Assembly: GCA_944376425.1 (NCBI GenBank)
Contig: CALWCS010000168.1
Coordinates: 1-40,388, forward strand
Source: an uncultured Lachnospiraceae bacterium
GTDB lineage: Bacteria; Bacillota; Clostridia; Lachnospirales; Lachnospiraceae
Direction: 5' to 3'
Length of the DNA stretch: 40,388 bases
Under the pieces are notes generated by a model that saw nothing but the letters and a program-made list of their open reading frames with translations, searched no databases and was not told the origin of the DNA. Below, piece by piece: positions 14,629-23,801 of this stretch (its first letter is position 1; the number at the start of each line of letters is the position of its first letter). The position numbers and the translations under genes are program-made.

Positions 14629-16602
14629 TTAGTTTTTGGCAGGTATTCGTGTCTGCATCACATTTTCAGGCGTATAGTAGTCTGACAGTGTCCCATTCAT
14701 ACTTTCTGCATAATAGTATAAAGCGGTCCATGATTTCAGCTCATAATCAGTGCCTTCTAAAATACCGGTTCCTTTACAGTAAGGTGCCCAAAATTCATAA
14801 TATTCTTCCGATGTATTGTCAGTCGGAACTTCCGCATATGTACCGGTTTCTTCCTCATACGGTGCAAATGGAATCGCTCCATATCCAAGTCCTTCCGTCA
14901 GTGCCGGCATATAGCTTACCAAATTCTGTGTTGACTCAAATGTGAAAGAACATAAATATGCTTTATCTAATTCCAATGGATTCCATGTCTGTGTCTGTGG
15001 ATCATAAATTTCAATCGTATTGACATCGCAGGAAATCGTTCCGTCCGCTGCCGTGTATTCATAACGCATGTTGGAGCTGTGCAATGTTCCTGCTCCTCCG
15101 TACAAAACACCATCTGCCTCTCCGGAACACATCGCATCAAACGTACAAATTGCAGCAAGCTGTCTTCCGGAAAGATTACATGTCACTAAACTGGATCCTG
15201 CACTGTGATCAATCGCCGATTCTCCGGTCGACTGAATGTTAAAGGCATCTGCTACCGTAAAATCACCTTCAAATAGTGAAGAACGGACATATCCTCCAAA
15301 AAAGAAGGAAACTTGAGATCCGGATGCATAGTTAAAGGCGTCTCCGATAAAGGCTGTCAAAGGAGACTGGATATAAGTATATCCATACTGCTGACCGTCT
15401 TTTTCTTGAATGTAATTGCATCCATTTTCTACTGTCATGACGACCGTATCAGACGTCACTCCTTCTAAGCCCAGTTTTGAGAAGTATCCATTCTCTGCTA
15501 CAAGTGCCTCATCAAATTGCTCTACCAGTCTGTCCAGTTTCCGATATGCTTCTGCCGCAGCAGAGGGATCCTTTTCATCCGCTTTGTCATAGTCTTGTGT
15601 CAGGGCAATCAGTCTGCTTTCATCTGCTTCCACACTCCAGCCGTCCTCTGTCCGATGCAATCCCAAAACACCAAGATGCTGGCTGTAACATCCTGTTGAA
15701 TAGATGATCACATCATTCACTATAAGAGGTTCCGTATATGCCGTATGGCTGTGAGCGCTCTGAATCACATCAAGATATCCCTCAGATGCTTCTGCAATTG
15801 CCTGGTCTTCTGCATCTCCGCAATGGCTGATGGCAATTACCATATCACATCCTTTTTCTTCTTTTAAAAATTTGGCATAGATATTGGCTGTGGCTGCACT
15901 GTCCATTCTCGTAAGATCTGAATTTTTGCAGTAGCCATAAGACGTTTCTCCTTCTAATCCGAATAATCCGATTTTATATCCGTTTACTTCTGTGATATCG
16001 TAATTGAAAGCGCCCGTCTCAGCGTATTCACCTGACGCAAACGCATTGGTAGACAAGTCTTCCGGATCGATATCTTCTTCTGTATACTCGATCACATTTC
16101 CATTTTCATCATATTTTACAAACATATTGGAAATGATCAGAGAAGGCAGTTCATCTGTCACTTTGTAAACAGCGCTATTTTTTTCAGCAGCTGCCCAGGA
16201 ATTCTCCACAGCCTGATCCCCCACATCAAACTCATGATTTCCCAGTGTCGTATAATCGCATTCCAAAGCGGCAAGCGCCATGATTTCCCAGCCGTCCTGA
16301 TATCCATCTTGATATGGCGTGCCCTGAGAATAATCTCCTCCGTCTAACGTTAAATACTTTCCTTCCGACTTTTCACGTTCCTCGGCCAGTGCAGCGGCCA
16401 GTCTTGCTACTCCTCCTATTTCCGTTGTAGATCCGTCCTCGTTCATAATTTTAGAAGTCCCCAAGTTTGAATGAATATCATTCGTCAAAAACAGTACCAC
16501 ATCACTCTTATACGAAGTGCTTTCCTCAGCAGATACACTAAGACTGCCCGCGCTGAGCATAAATGGAACCAGCAGCAGATTCAGTTTATACCATTTTCTC
16601 AT
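14629..16602 (-). CDS. Secreted bifunctional UDP-sugar hydrolase/5'-nucleotidase family protein
   Basis: I chose the ATG at 16602 because AGAGGAGA lies 5 bases upstream and the protein then opens with a signal peptide (MRKWYKLNLLLVPFML, cleavage near SVSA). An upstream ATG at 16641 has neither. The 657-residue product has an N-terminal calcineurin-like metallophosphoesterase domain with the dimetal motifs DIHSN, DGGDYSQGTP, GNHEFD, AISHCGD and SAHSHT. The C-terminal 5'-nucleotidase domain follows from about residue 370 (FIGDAFNYASGSQVSFFFGG). The family cleaves nucleoside monophosphates, UDP-sugars or cyclic nucleotides outside the cell to scavenge nucleosides and phosphate. There is no LPXTG or other anchor at the C-terminus, so it is probably released or loosely wall-bound. 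The gene is monocistronic with its own terminator. Confidence 0.9.
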   Translation of the reverse strand: MRKWYKLNLLLVPFMLSAGSLSVSAEESTSYKSDVVLFLTNDIHSNLGTSKIMNEDGSTTEIGGVARLAAALAEEREKSEGKYLTLDGGDYSQGTPYQDGYQDGWEIMALAALECDYTTLGNHEFDVGDQAVENSWAAAEKNSAVYKVTDELPSLIISNMFVKYDENGNVIEYTEEDIDPEDLSTNAFASGEYAETGAFNYDITEVNGYKIGLFGLEGETSYGYCKNSDLTRMDSAATANIYAKFLKEEKGCDMVIAISHCGDAEDQAIAEASEGYLDVIQSAHSHTAYTEPLIVNDVIIYSTGCYSQHLGVLGLHRTEDGWSVEADESRLIALTQDYDKADEKDPSAAAEAYRKLDRLVEQFDEALVAENGYFSKLGLEGVTSDTVVMTVENGCNYIQEKDGQQYGYTYIQSPLTAFIGDAFNYASGSQVSFFFGGYVRSSLFEGDFTVADAFNIQSTGESAIDHSAGSSLVTCNLSGRQLAAICTFDAMCSGEADGVLYGGAGTLHSSNMRYEYTAADGTISCDVNTIEIYDPQTQTWNPLELDKAYLCSFTFESTQNLVSYMPALTEGLGYGAIPFAPYEEETGTYAEVPTDNTSEEYYEFWAPYCKGTGILEGTDYELKSWTALYYYAESMNGTLSDYYTPENVMQTRIPAKN

Positions 16603-16947
16603 TGTCTTCTCCTCTCTTTTCCCATTTTTTGTACCAGTCATATGACTTCTGACTCTGTTATCTTTTCTGTGTCTTTCTGCCTTAGAATATCATATTTTAT
16701 CAGATGCATCATGCTGCTTTTGGTGAAAATTCTGTCAAATTTGAGTAAAAAAGAATTCTGTGAACAGGATTTTTGCACCGAACACGGTCATTGTTGTAAC
16801 TTTCCTCCTCTTGCGCGAGTCTGTATCCTTGTGCATCATTTTATATCATAACGCTTTTATTTCTTCATGATAAGGTGTTTCCTAATCATATAAAAAATGC
16901 AGGGAAAAATTTTACTGTCTCTTTCCCTGCATTTTTGTTTTTGTCAA
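16603..16947. other. Intergenic gap between carB and the nucleotidase gene
   Basis: It holds the leader of the nucleotidase gene on the left. There I see a perfect 12-base palindrome AGTCATATGACT (16636-16647), a possible operator, and a consensus TTGACA on the minus strand near 16740 without a convincing -10 partner. The right end is the carB terminator. I see no gene in it. Confidence 0.5.
16892..16936 (-). terminator. Terminator of the carAB operon
   Basis: A 13-base perfect stem AAATGCAGGGAAA / TTTCCCTGCATTT is flanked by A and T tracts, just after the carB stop codon at 16948. Confidence 0.92.
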
Positions 16948-19900
16948 TTATACATTTTTTACGGTTGCAATATCAATCAAGGTCAATTTATGAATACTTG
17001 TGTTTTCCAGACTTGTAATCAGCGCCTCAGCCGTATCAAGTGCTGTCAGCACATTAACGCCTGTCTCGATTGCATTTCGGCGGATTAAAAATCCATCATT
17101 TGAATGTTCTACTCCCTGATTTGGCGTATCGATCACAAGGTCAATTTCATGTCCTAAAATTAAGTCAAGCAGATTTGGCGATTCCTGTTCGATTTTGTTG
17201 ATTCGAATCGCATGAACTCCGTTTTCATTCAATGCCTTTGCGGTTCCTCTCGTGGCAAAAATCTGATATCCGATTTTTTCAAATCTCCTTGCAATTTCTA
17301 CAATATCTTTTTTGTCGCTGTCTCTGACTGTGATAATCATTTTCTTATGTTTGGGAAGTTTAATTCCAGCTCCCAAAAAGGCCTTATACAACGCTTCATC
17401 AAAGCTCTTTGCAATTCCGAGGCATTCTCCTGTCGATTTCATCTCTGGTCCAAGACTGATATCCGCGCCGCGGATTTTTTCAAATGAGAACACCGGCATT
17501 TTTACGGCAACATAGTCTGCTTCTGGCTGAAGTCCCGGCTGATATCCTAACTGTGTAATTTTCTTTCCAAGGATTACCTGTGTGGCAAGCGGTACAATCG
17601 GAATGCCTGTCACTTTGCTGATATACGGCACAGTACGGCTGGAACGCGGATTAACTTCAATAACATAAACTTCATCGTGACTGACAATAAACTGAATATT
17701 AATCATTCCAATCACATGAAGCGATCTGGCCAGCCTTTTTGTGTATTCTACAATCGTCTCTTTTACTTTCTGGTTTAAGCTCTGTGCCGGATAGACAGAA
17801 ATGCTGTCTCCTGAATGGATTCCGGCCCTTTCAATATGCTCCATAATTCCTGGAATTAAAATATTTTCTCCGTCACATACAGCATCTACTTCAATTTCTT
17901 TTCCAACCAGATATTTATCGACCAGAATCGGATGTTCCTGTGCAATCCGGTTAATAATACCGATGAATTCATCCACATCTTCATCGTCGATCGCAATCTG
18001 CATTCCCTGTCCGCCCAGTACATAGGAAGGTCTGACTAAGACAGGATATCCCAAAGCATTTGCTGCTTTTTTCGCCTCTTCTGCTGTAAAGACAGTATGT
18101 CCGGCTGGTCTTGGAATTTCACATTTTTCTAAGATCTGGTCAAACAACTCACGATCCTCTGCCGCATCGACATTTTCTGCAGAAGTTCCAAGAATCGGAA
18201 CACCCATTTTCATCAATGCCTCGGTCAGCTTGATCGCTGTCTGTCCTCCAAACTGTACGACAGCACCGTCTGGCTTTTCAAGACGCACAATGTTTTCTAC
18301 ATCTTCCGGAGTTAATGGTTCAAAGTACAGTTTGTCCGCAATGTCAAAGTCAGTGCTGACAGTTTCAGGGTTATTGTTAATAATAATCGTCTCATATCCT
18401 TCTTTTGAGAAAGCCCAGGTACAGTGCACCGAACAGAAATCAAACTCAATTCCCTGTCCGATTCGAATCGGTCCTGATCCAAGCACCAGAACTTTTTTTC
18501 TGTCACTTATCTGCACTGCCTCATTTTCACTTCCGAATACAGAGTAATAATATGGTGTTGTCGCCTCAAATTCTGCCGCACATGTGTCAACCATTCTGTA
18601 AGCTGCAACAATTCCATTTTCCAGACGCATCTGTTTAATGTTTACTTCTTCTTTCTTTGTCAGATCTGCAATCACATGATCCGGAAATTCCAGACGTTTT
18701 GCTTCTTTTAAAAGTTCCGGCGTCAGCTCCTGTGTCTTTAAGGTCTGTTCCATTTCTACCAAAATGGCAATCTTGTCAATAAACCATGGATCAATCTGGG
18801 TCAGACTGTGAATCTGTTCATAATCAATTCCTTTTCTGATTGCTTCCGCAATTCTCCAGATTCTGCGGTCATCTACAATTCTAAGTTCTTCTATCAAGTC
18901 TTCCTTGCTCAGTCCTGAAAAATCATATGACATCAAACTGTCTACATGCTGCTCCAGAGAACGGATTGCCTTCATCAGAGCACCTTCAAAATTGTCGCAG
19001 ATACTCATCACTTCTCCCGTGGCTTTCATCTGTGTCGTCAATGTTCTCTTAGCACTGATAAATTTATCAAACGGCAGGCGCGGAATCTTGACAACACAAT
19101 AGTCCAGCATCGGCTCAAAGCTGGCATACGTTTTGCCTGTGATCGCATTTTTAATCTCATCCAGTGTGTATCCAAGCGCAATCTTTGCCGCTACTTTTGC
19201 AATCGGATATCCGGTCGCTTTTGACGCAAGCGCGGAAGAACGACTGACACGCGGATTGACTTCAATGACACAGTATTCAAAACTATTCGGATTGAGTGCA
19301 TACTGTACGTTGCATCCTCCGGTAATATTCAGTTCACTGATAATGTTTAAAGCAGAGGTACGAAGCATCTGGTATTCTTTATCACTCAGGGTCTGGGAAG
19401 GAGCCACTACAATGCTGTCTCCTGTGTGCACTCCAACAGGATCAATATTTTCCATATTGCAGACCGTAATGCAGTTTCCCATGCTGTCACGCATTACTTC
19501 ATATTCAATCTCTTTCCATCCGGCAATGCAGCGCTCTACCAGTACCTGGCCAACGCGTGAAAGACGAAGTCCGTTTTCCAAAATTTCTACCAGCTCTTCC
19601 TGATTGTGCGCAATTCCGCCGCCGCTTCCTCCCAGCGTATAGGCAGGGCGCAGTACGACCGGATATCCGATCGTATTCGTAAATGCAATTCCTTCTTCTA
19701 CATTTTCTACTACCAAAGAAGGAGCCACCGGCTCTCCTATTTTTTCCATTGTGCTTTTAAATTCCAGACGATCTTCTGCTTTTTTGATCGTCTCGGAAGT
19801 CGTTCCGATCAAACGCACATGATTTTTCTTCAAAAATCCTGCTTCTTCCAGCTCCATAGCAAGATTCAGTCCGGCCTGCCCTCCTAAAGTAGGCAGCACA

Positions 19901-20154
19901 CTGTCAGGTTTTTCCTTTAAAATAAGCTGTTCCACAACTTCTACTGTCAGCGGTTCAATATAGACACGATCTGCAATATCTTTATCTGTCATAATCGTCG
20001 CGGGATTTGAGTTTAACAGTACTACTTCTACTCCTTCCTCTTTCAGAGAACGGCAGGCCTGTGTTCCTGCATAGTCAAACTCTGCTGCCTGTCCAATGAC
20101 AATCGGACCGGAACCGATTACGAGTACTTTTTTGATCTCAGGATTCTTTGGCAT
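16948..20154 (-). CDS. carB: Carbamoyl-phosphate synthase large subunit, Bacillus PyrAB-like copy
   Basis: The 1068-residue, full-length CarB has both ATP-grasp halves (IVIGQAAEFDYAGTQACRSL near the start, PIRIGQGIEFDFCSVHCTW near residue 560). The C-terminal regulatory domain is VIDTPNQGVEHSNDGFLIRR followed by VLTALDTAEALI. Phrases such as GWKEIEYEVMRD, NMENIDPVGVHTGDS and IVVAPSQTLSDKEYQ closely follow the Bacillus pyrimidine-operon enzyme. The ATG overlaps the carA stop by one base (TAATG), which indicates translational coupling and a matched CarA-CarB pair. The regulatory domain of this family binds UMP/IMP or ornithine; which applies here cannot be read reliably. It is the second CarB lineage in this window. 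Confidence 0.96.
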   Translation of the reverse strand: MPKNPEIKKVLVIGSGPIVIGQAAEFDYAGTQACRSLKEEGVEVVLLNSNPATIMTDKDIADRVYIEPLTVEVVEQLILKEKPDSVLPTLGGQAGLNLAMELEEAGFLKKNHVRLIGTTSETIKKAEDRLEFKSTMEKIGEPVAPSLVVENVEEGIAFTNTIGYPVVLRPAYTLGGSGGGIAHNQEELVEILENGLRLSRVGQVLVERCIAGWKEIEYEVMRDSMGNCITVCNMENIDPVGVHTGDSIVVAPSQTLSDKEYQMLRTSALNIISELNITGGCNVQYALNPNSFEYCVIEVNPRVSRSSALASKATGYPIAKVAAKIALGYTLDEIKNAITGKTYASFEPMLDYCVVKIPRLPFDKFISAKRTLTTQMKATGEVMSICDNFEGALMKAIRSLEQHVDSLMSYDFSGLSKEDLIEELRIVDDRRIWRIAEAIRKGIDYEQIHSLTQIDPWFIDKIAILVEMEQTLKTQELTPELLKEAKRLEFPDHVIADLTKKEEVNIKQMRLENGIVAAYRMVDTCAAEFEATTPYYYSVFGSENEAVQISDRKKVLVLGSGPIRIGQGIEFDFCSVHCTWAFSKEGYETIIINNNPETVSTDFDIADKLYFEPLTPEDVENIVRLEKPDGAVVQFGGQTAIKLTEALMKMGVPILGTSAENVDAAEDRELFDQILEKCEIPRPAGHTVFTAEEAKKAANALGYPVLVRPSYVLGGQGMQIAIDDEDVDEFIGIINRIAQEHPILVDKYLVGKEIEVDAVCDGENILIPGIMEHIERAGIHSGDSISVYPAQSLNQKVKETIVEYTKRLARSLHVIGMINIQFIVSHDEVYVIEVNPRSSRTVPYISKVTGIPIVPLATQVILGKKITQLGYQPGLQPEADYVAVKMPVFSFEKIRGADISLGPEMKSTGECLGIAKSFDEALYKAFLGAGIKLPKHKKMIITVRDSDKKDIVEIARRFEKIGYQIFATRGTAKALNENGVHAIRINKIEQESPNLLDLILGHEIDLVIDTPNQGVEHSNDGFLIRRNAIETGVNVLTALDTAEALITSLENTSIHKLTLIDIATVKNV

Positions 20155-21227
20155 TATTTAGACACCTCCATCATTTTCATAAAACGGTCAAATAAATATC
20201 CGGAGTCCAGCCGTCCCGAACACGCTTCCGCATGGAACAGAACAGTAAAGATATTTTTTCCTGTATAGGCAAGTCCTTCATTCGTGCCGTCATTGACATT
20301 GATAAAAGCCGGCACTGCTATGGATGCGTCCAGCTTTTCCGTATCTACAACGTATCCATGATTCTGAGAGGAAATATAAACTTTTCCTGTCTTTAAATCT
20401 TTTACCGGATGGTTTCCTCCGCGGTGTCCATATTTCATCTTATGAGTATCTGCTCCCATAGCAAGTGCCATCAGCTGATGTCCCAGGCAGATTGCAAAAA
20501 TAGGCACATCGGATTCATAAAGCTTGCGGATTTCGTCAATAATCGCCGTACACTCTTTTGGATCTCCAGGACCGTTAGAGAGCATAATTCCGTCCGGGTT
20601 AGATGCCAGAATTTCTTCTGCCTTTGTCCATGCCGGATAGACGGTCACCTGACATCCTCTCTTGTTGAGTGAACGCGCAATATTTCTCTTTGCTCCAAGG
20701 TCAAGAAGTGCTACTTTTGGTCCGTCTCCCTCCAGAATGTACTTTTCTTTGCAGCTTACTTTTTCTACTACTTTTCCAGTTGTATATGCTTTTAATTTAG
20801 GGATGATTGTTTCTAAGTCATACTTTTCATTTGTCGTAATCATCCCGTTCATTGTACCTTTTTCACGCAGAATCTTTGTCAGAGTTCTAGTATCTATTCC
20901 TGCAATTCCTGGAATATCATATTTTTTCAGGAAATTCTGAATGGTGTCTTCACTTCTGAAGTTGCTCGGCATTCTCGACAATTCACGTACAATATAGCCA
21001 TCTGGCCATGGTCTCTCCGATTCCATATCTTCATAGCAAATTCCATAGTTGCCAATCAACGGGTACGTCATCACTACCGCCTGTCCCGCATAAGACGGAT
21101 CTGTCAATACTTCCAGGTATCCTGTCATCGATGTATTAAATACAATTTCACTGATCACTTCTTTTTCTGAGCCAATGCTGGTTCCCTGAAATACGGTTCC
21201 GTCTTCTAGTATAAGAAATGCTTTCAT
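20154..21227 (-). CDS. carA: Carbamoyl-phosphate synthase small (glutaminase) subunit
   Basis: The 357-residue protein has an N-terminal CarA domain (FLILEDGTVFQGTSIGS, FNTSMTGYLEVLTDPSY) and a C-terminal class I glutamine amidotransferase domain. The latter has the nucleophile cysteine in FAICLGHQLMALA, the GGNHPV loop and SSQNHGYVVD. It hydrolyses glutamine and passes ammonia to CarB. I chose the ATG at 21227 because AGGTGG precedes it and the protein then begins as CarA normally does. A longer in-frame ORF back to 21398 runs through the attenuator-like leader and has no ribosome binding site. It is the first gene of the carAB operon. Confidence 0.95.
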   Translation of the reverse strand: MKAFLILEDGTVFQGTSIGSEKEVISEIVFNTSMTGYLEVLTDPSYAGQAVVMTYPLIGNYGICYEDMESERPWPDGYIVRELSRMPSNFRSEDTIQNFLKKYDIPGIAGIDTRTLTKILREKGTMNGMITTNEKYDLETIIPKLKAYTTGKVVEKVSCKEKYILEGDGPKVALLDLGAKRNIARSLNKRGCQVTVYPAWTKAEEILASNPDGIMLSNGPGDPKECTAIIDEIRKLYESDVPIFAICLGHQLMALAMGADTHKMKYGHRGGNHPVKDLKTGKVYISSQNHGYVVDTEKLDASIAVPAFINVNDGTNEGLAYTGKNIFTVLFHAEACSGRLDSGYLFDRFMKMMEVSK

Positions 21228-21302
21228 TCTACCACCTATTTCCTTTCTTTTTTCTCTGAAAACTTCTGCTTCTTGTCTTTTCATAATTAAAAAATTTTCA
21301 TT

Positions 21303-21406
21303 ATTTATTTTTTTAAAAAAAAAAAGAGAACGCAAGAAAGCTTCGATGCTCCCTAAGTCTGCAACCCCCTTGTCGCACACGCTCTCCCCCTGACTCATAG
21401 GTTCTC
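21303..21406 (-). promoter_or_regulatory. Probable transcription attenuator in the carA leader
   Basis: On the minus strand, about 10 bases after the promoter, the leader carries GAGAAC (about 21399-21404) which can pair with GTTCTC (about 21328-21333), closing a long structured arm. Immediately after it comes a run of ten or more T and then the carA ribosome binding site ~75 bases on. Inside the arm, TGCGAC / GTTGCA can form an alternative hairpin. This is the arrangement of a terminator/antiterminator leader. A GTCAGGGGGAGAG segment vaguely recalls a PyrR binding loop, but the match is too weak to assign. Confidence 0.55.
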
Positions 21407-21417
21407 AAATTGTTAAA

Positions 21418-21446
21418 ATTCTACCACAGTTTTTTTTGAATTTCAA
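21418..21446 (-). promoter_or_regulatory. Promoter of carAB
   Basis: On the minus strand, TTGAAA (21441-21446) and TAGAAT (21418-21423) are exactly 17 bases apart, placing the transcript start just ahead of the structured leader of carA. Confidence 0.72.
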
Positions 21447-21521
21447 CCTTTTTCCACAGCAAACAAGAAAAAAGAATTTTGAACACGTATCCGTAATTTT
21501 TTTTATTAGGACAAGTGCAAG

Positions 21522-21553
21522 AAAAAGAGATACCGAATCGGTATCTCCTTTTT
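21522..21553 (-). terminator. Terminator of the PAP2 gene
   Basis: The stem GAGATACC / GGTATCTC has a 4-base loop, with A5 before and T5 after, so it works in either direction. It lies ~30 bases beyond the PAP2 stop codon. Confidence 0.85.
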
Positions 21554-21581
21554 ATCACTGCCAGTTTTTTCCTGCTCACTT

Positions 21582-22244
21582 TTACTTTTGCCATACAAGC
21601 CGCGGACGTTTTTTCTCGTAATCCACATAGTCCTCATAGTGATACACAATCTCATAGATAATTCTTGCCATTACCATACCTGCCACAACATCAATCACGG
21701 AATGCTGTTTTAAGAACATTGTTGCCATAATAATCAAAACTGTCAGAACAAAACTTCCTGTCTGAATCCATTTTTTGTTTCTTAATTTTGGACATTTGCT
21801 GATTGCAATGTAGCATCCAATGGAATTGTAGACATGAATACTTGGAAGTACATTCGTATCGGTATCTGCTTCATACAACATTTTTACCAGGTCTACAAAG
21901 ATATTATCTCTGGCAAACACGTTCGGACGAAGATGATGACCATTTGGGTAAATATAGGATACGAGCAAAAAAATTGTCATACCCGTAAATAAAAATGTGA
22001 TCAGTTTATAGTATCCTTTTTTGTCTTGAAATAAAAAATATACAATGGTCACTGCAACAAATCCAAACCACATCAGATATGGAATGATGAAATATTCACA
22101 GAAGGGTATTTCGTCATCTATCCATATATGAATCTCATGAAAATTTGTTGTCACTGTTTTTTCTAAAAACTGAAATACAATCAAGTACCCAACCATATAT
22201 AGGAGATACCCTGCATGTTTGTAGCGCTTAAAAAGTTCTTTCAT
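21582..22244 (-). CDS. PAP2-family membrane phosphatase
   Basis: The 220-residue protein has about six hydrophobic segments. It carries the phosphatidic-acid-phosphatase type 2 motifs that can be seen: LPSIHVYNS (PSxH, motif 2) and KQHSVIDVVAG (HxxxD, motif 3). The first PAP2 motif (KxxxxxxRP) corresponds poorly, with RP in HHLRPNVF. This layout is like the inositol-phosphorylceramide-synthase-like/PAP2 branch. Such enzymes remove or transfer phosphate on lipid phosphates (undecaprenyl-PP, phosphatidate) at the outer membrane face. The substrate is not determinable. The gene is monocistronic, with a good promoter upstream and a terminator downstream. Confidence 0.85.
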   Translation of the reverse strand: MKELFKRYKHAGYLLYMVGYLIVFQFLEKTVTTNFHEIHIWIDDEIPFCEYFIIPYLMWFGFVAVTIVYFLFQDKKGYYKLITFLFTGMTIFLLVSYIYPNGHHLRPNVFARDNIFVDLVKMLYEADTDTNVLPSIHVYNSIGCYIAISKCPKLRNKKWIQTGSFVLTVLIIMATMFLKQHSVIDVVAGMVMARIIYEIVYHYEDYVDYEKKRPRLVWQK

Positions 22245-22291
22245 GATATCCTTCCTTTTTCAATCTACTTCCCCACCTTCTGTTGAGTTGC

Positions 22292-22320
22292 ATTCTAGCA
22301 CAATTTTGATCTCACGACAA
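22292..22320 (-). promoter_or_regulatory. Promoter of the PAP2 gene
   Basis: On the minus strand, TTGTCG (22315-22320) and TAGAAT (22292-22297) have a 17-base spacer, about 48 bases before the start codon. Confidence 0.65.
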
Positions 22321-22415
22321 TACTTCTTCTCATTTTTTTACAATTTTAAAAAAAACTTAAGGATAACCTCCCGAAAATTTAGTAAAATTTCGTCATAATT
22401 TTGATTCTTCTTTAT

Positions 22416-23681
22416 TTAATTTAATTCTGCTATTCTGGTCACACCGACATAGATCTCCTGGATTTTATACCAGGTGCGATAATCTACAATTCCTGTCTGA
22501 GGCAGCCCAAACACTGACTGGAAAACTTTTACTGCATTCTGTGTCCGTTCGCCGTAAATGCCATCTGCTGTCAGTTTTGGAATCAATGGATAATTCTGTG
22601 AAATCGCAGTAATCTGTTCCTGAATCTGGCGTACTTTCTCCCCTGAAGAACCAATGTCTAAATTATATCCGGGCCAGGAAGCCGGAATTCCTGAGATCTC
22701 TTCTGCTGAGTTAATGTACATATCATCTCCGTAATAATAGCGGATGATTTCTATCGCCTGATATCCCTGATCTCCAAGATCTTTGCTTCCCCACTGACTC
22801 ATCCAGTTTGGACATGTCACACGGCTTCCGTCACAGTATTGGGTTAAAATCGGCTGTTTTACATTTGGTCTCGACAGATAATTATCAAATAACTCATCCA
22901 CTGCCTCTGAGATACTCTCGAAAATATTTCTTCCATAAATCCATTTTTGATCAAATGCTGTAGACGACGTGATCGTAAAATCGTACCCTTTGTTTCGATA
23001 CCATTCTGTATAGACACGATTTAAGGTAAATGACATAATCGTAAGAACATTGGCGCGGATCGTAGCACTTGGCCATGTCGCGTAAATTTCACTTGACGCT
23101 ACATTTTTAATATAATCCCGGTAGCGGACATAGTAATTAGATGCTGTTGTATCTCTAGGAGAACCGTCATGCACTACAATATATTCGGGAACGACAACAC
23201 GGCTTAACACAATCTCACCGGACGTATCCATCGGTTTAATCTCTGCTTCTGCAATTTTAGGCGGATAAGTACCGTATAAGGTATGATCCGGAATTGTAAT
23301 GACATCCGGTGCCTGATCCGGTCTTAAAGGTCTTAGAGATACTTCCTGAACTGCCGTCTGTGCAGATAAAATTTCAGCACCTGTTATGGTAATGCTCTCA
23401 TAACCAGGTGCTGAAATCTGCAAGGTATATTCTGAATAGGGCTGTATCTCGGAAGGTTGTAAACTGTACTCCACAGGCGGCGTCTTCAATGCAACGGTCT
23501 CTGTCTGTCCCGCCTCATCCGTCTTAATTTCTTCCAAGATATCTCCCGGATCTCCGGTATAAGAAATTTTTATATCTGCATTTGGAACAGGGACTTCTCC
23601 TCCTTCTCTTTTTACACGCACCCTTAAGTTTCCTGTGTCAACTGCTTCTTGCTGCATCGCCCGCAAACTTTTTCTCTCCAT
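22416..23681 (-). CDS. SpoIID-like protein with C-terminal peptidoglycan-binding domain
   Basis: The 421-residue protein has three visible parts. Residues ~17-120 form an Ig/carboxypeptidase-regulatory-like beta domain (GNLRVRVKREGGEVPVPNADI). Residues ~165-315 resemble SpoIID/LytB (YVRYRDYIKNVASSEIYATW, then ATIRANVLTIMSFTLNR). Residues ~338-410 are a PG_binding_1 repeat (IGSSGEKVRQIQEQI, ADGIYGERTQNAVKVFQ, VDYRTWYKI). SpoIID-type enzymes are lytic transglycosylases of sporulation peptidoglycan remodelling. No signal peptide or membrane segment is present, so it may act inside the mother cell or forespore, or as a coat-associated protein (inference). The start ATG follows GAGGTAG. It is 120 bases downstream of rseP, so it may be read through or have its own promoter. 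Confidence 0.75.
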   Translation of the reverse strand: MERKSLRAMQQEAVDTGNLRVRVKREGGEVPVPNADIKISYTGDPGDILEEIKTDEAGQTETVALKTPPVEYSLQPSEIQPYSEYTLQISAPGYESITITGAEILSAQTAVQEVSLRPLRPDQAPDVITIPDHTLYGTYPPKIAEAEIKPMDTSGEIVLSRVVVPEYIVVHDGSPRDTTASNYYVRYRDYIKNVASSEIYATWPSATIRANVLTIMSFTLNRVYTEWYRNKGYDFTITSSTAFDQKWIYGRNIFESISEAVDELFDNYLSRPNVKQPILTQYCDGSRVTCPNWMSQWGSKDLGDQGYQAIEIIRYYYGDDMYINSAEEISGIPASWPGYNLDIGSSGEKVRQIQEQITAISQNYPLIPKLTADGIYGERTQNAVKVFQSVFGLPQTGIVDYRTWYKIQEIYVGVTRIAELN

Positions 23682-23801
23682 ATTGATCTACCTCGATCTT
23701 CTATTTTCTCTCTAATAAAGTATGCGGTAAAAGAGCATTTCATTCCTTTCTCGTCAGCTTACCCGTCATTTTGCCATGCTTTCTCCATTTTTATCTTCTC
23801 T

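Noticed and set aside
9100..20100. Numerous 60-150-codon plus-strand frames opposite the two carB genes
   Set aside because: They are shadows of strongly conserved carB coding sequence and lack start signals or family resemblance.
21228..21398. 57-codon N-terminal extension of carA
   Set aside because: It would translate the structured leader and poly-U tract, has no ribosome binding site at its ATG, and CarA proteins normally begin at the internal ATG chosen.
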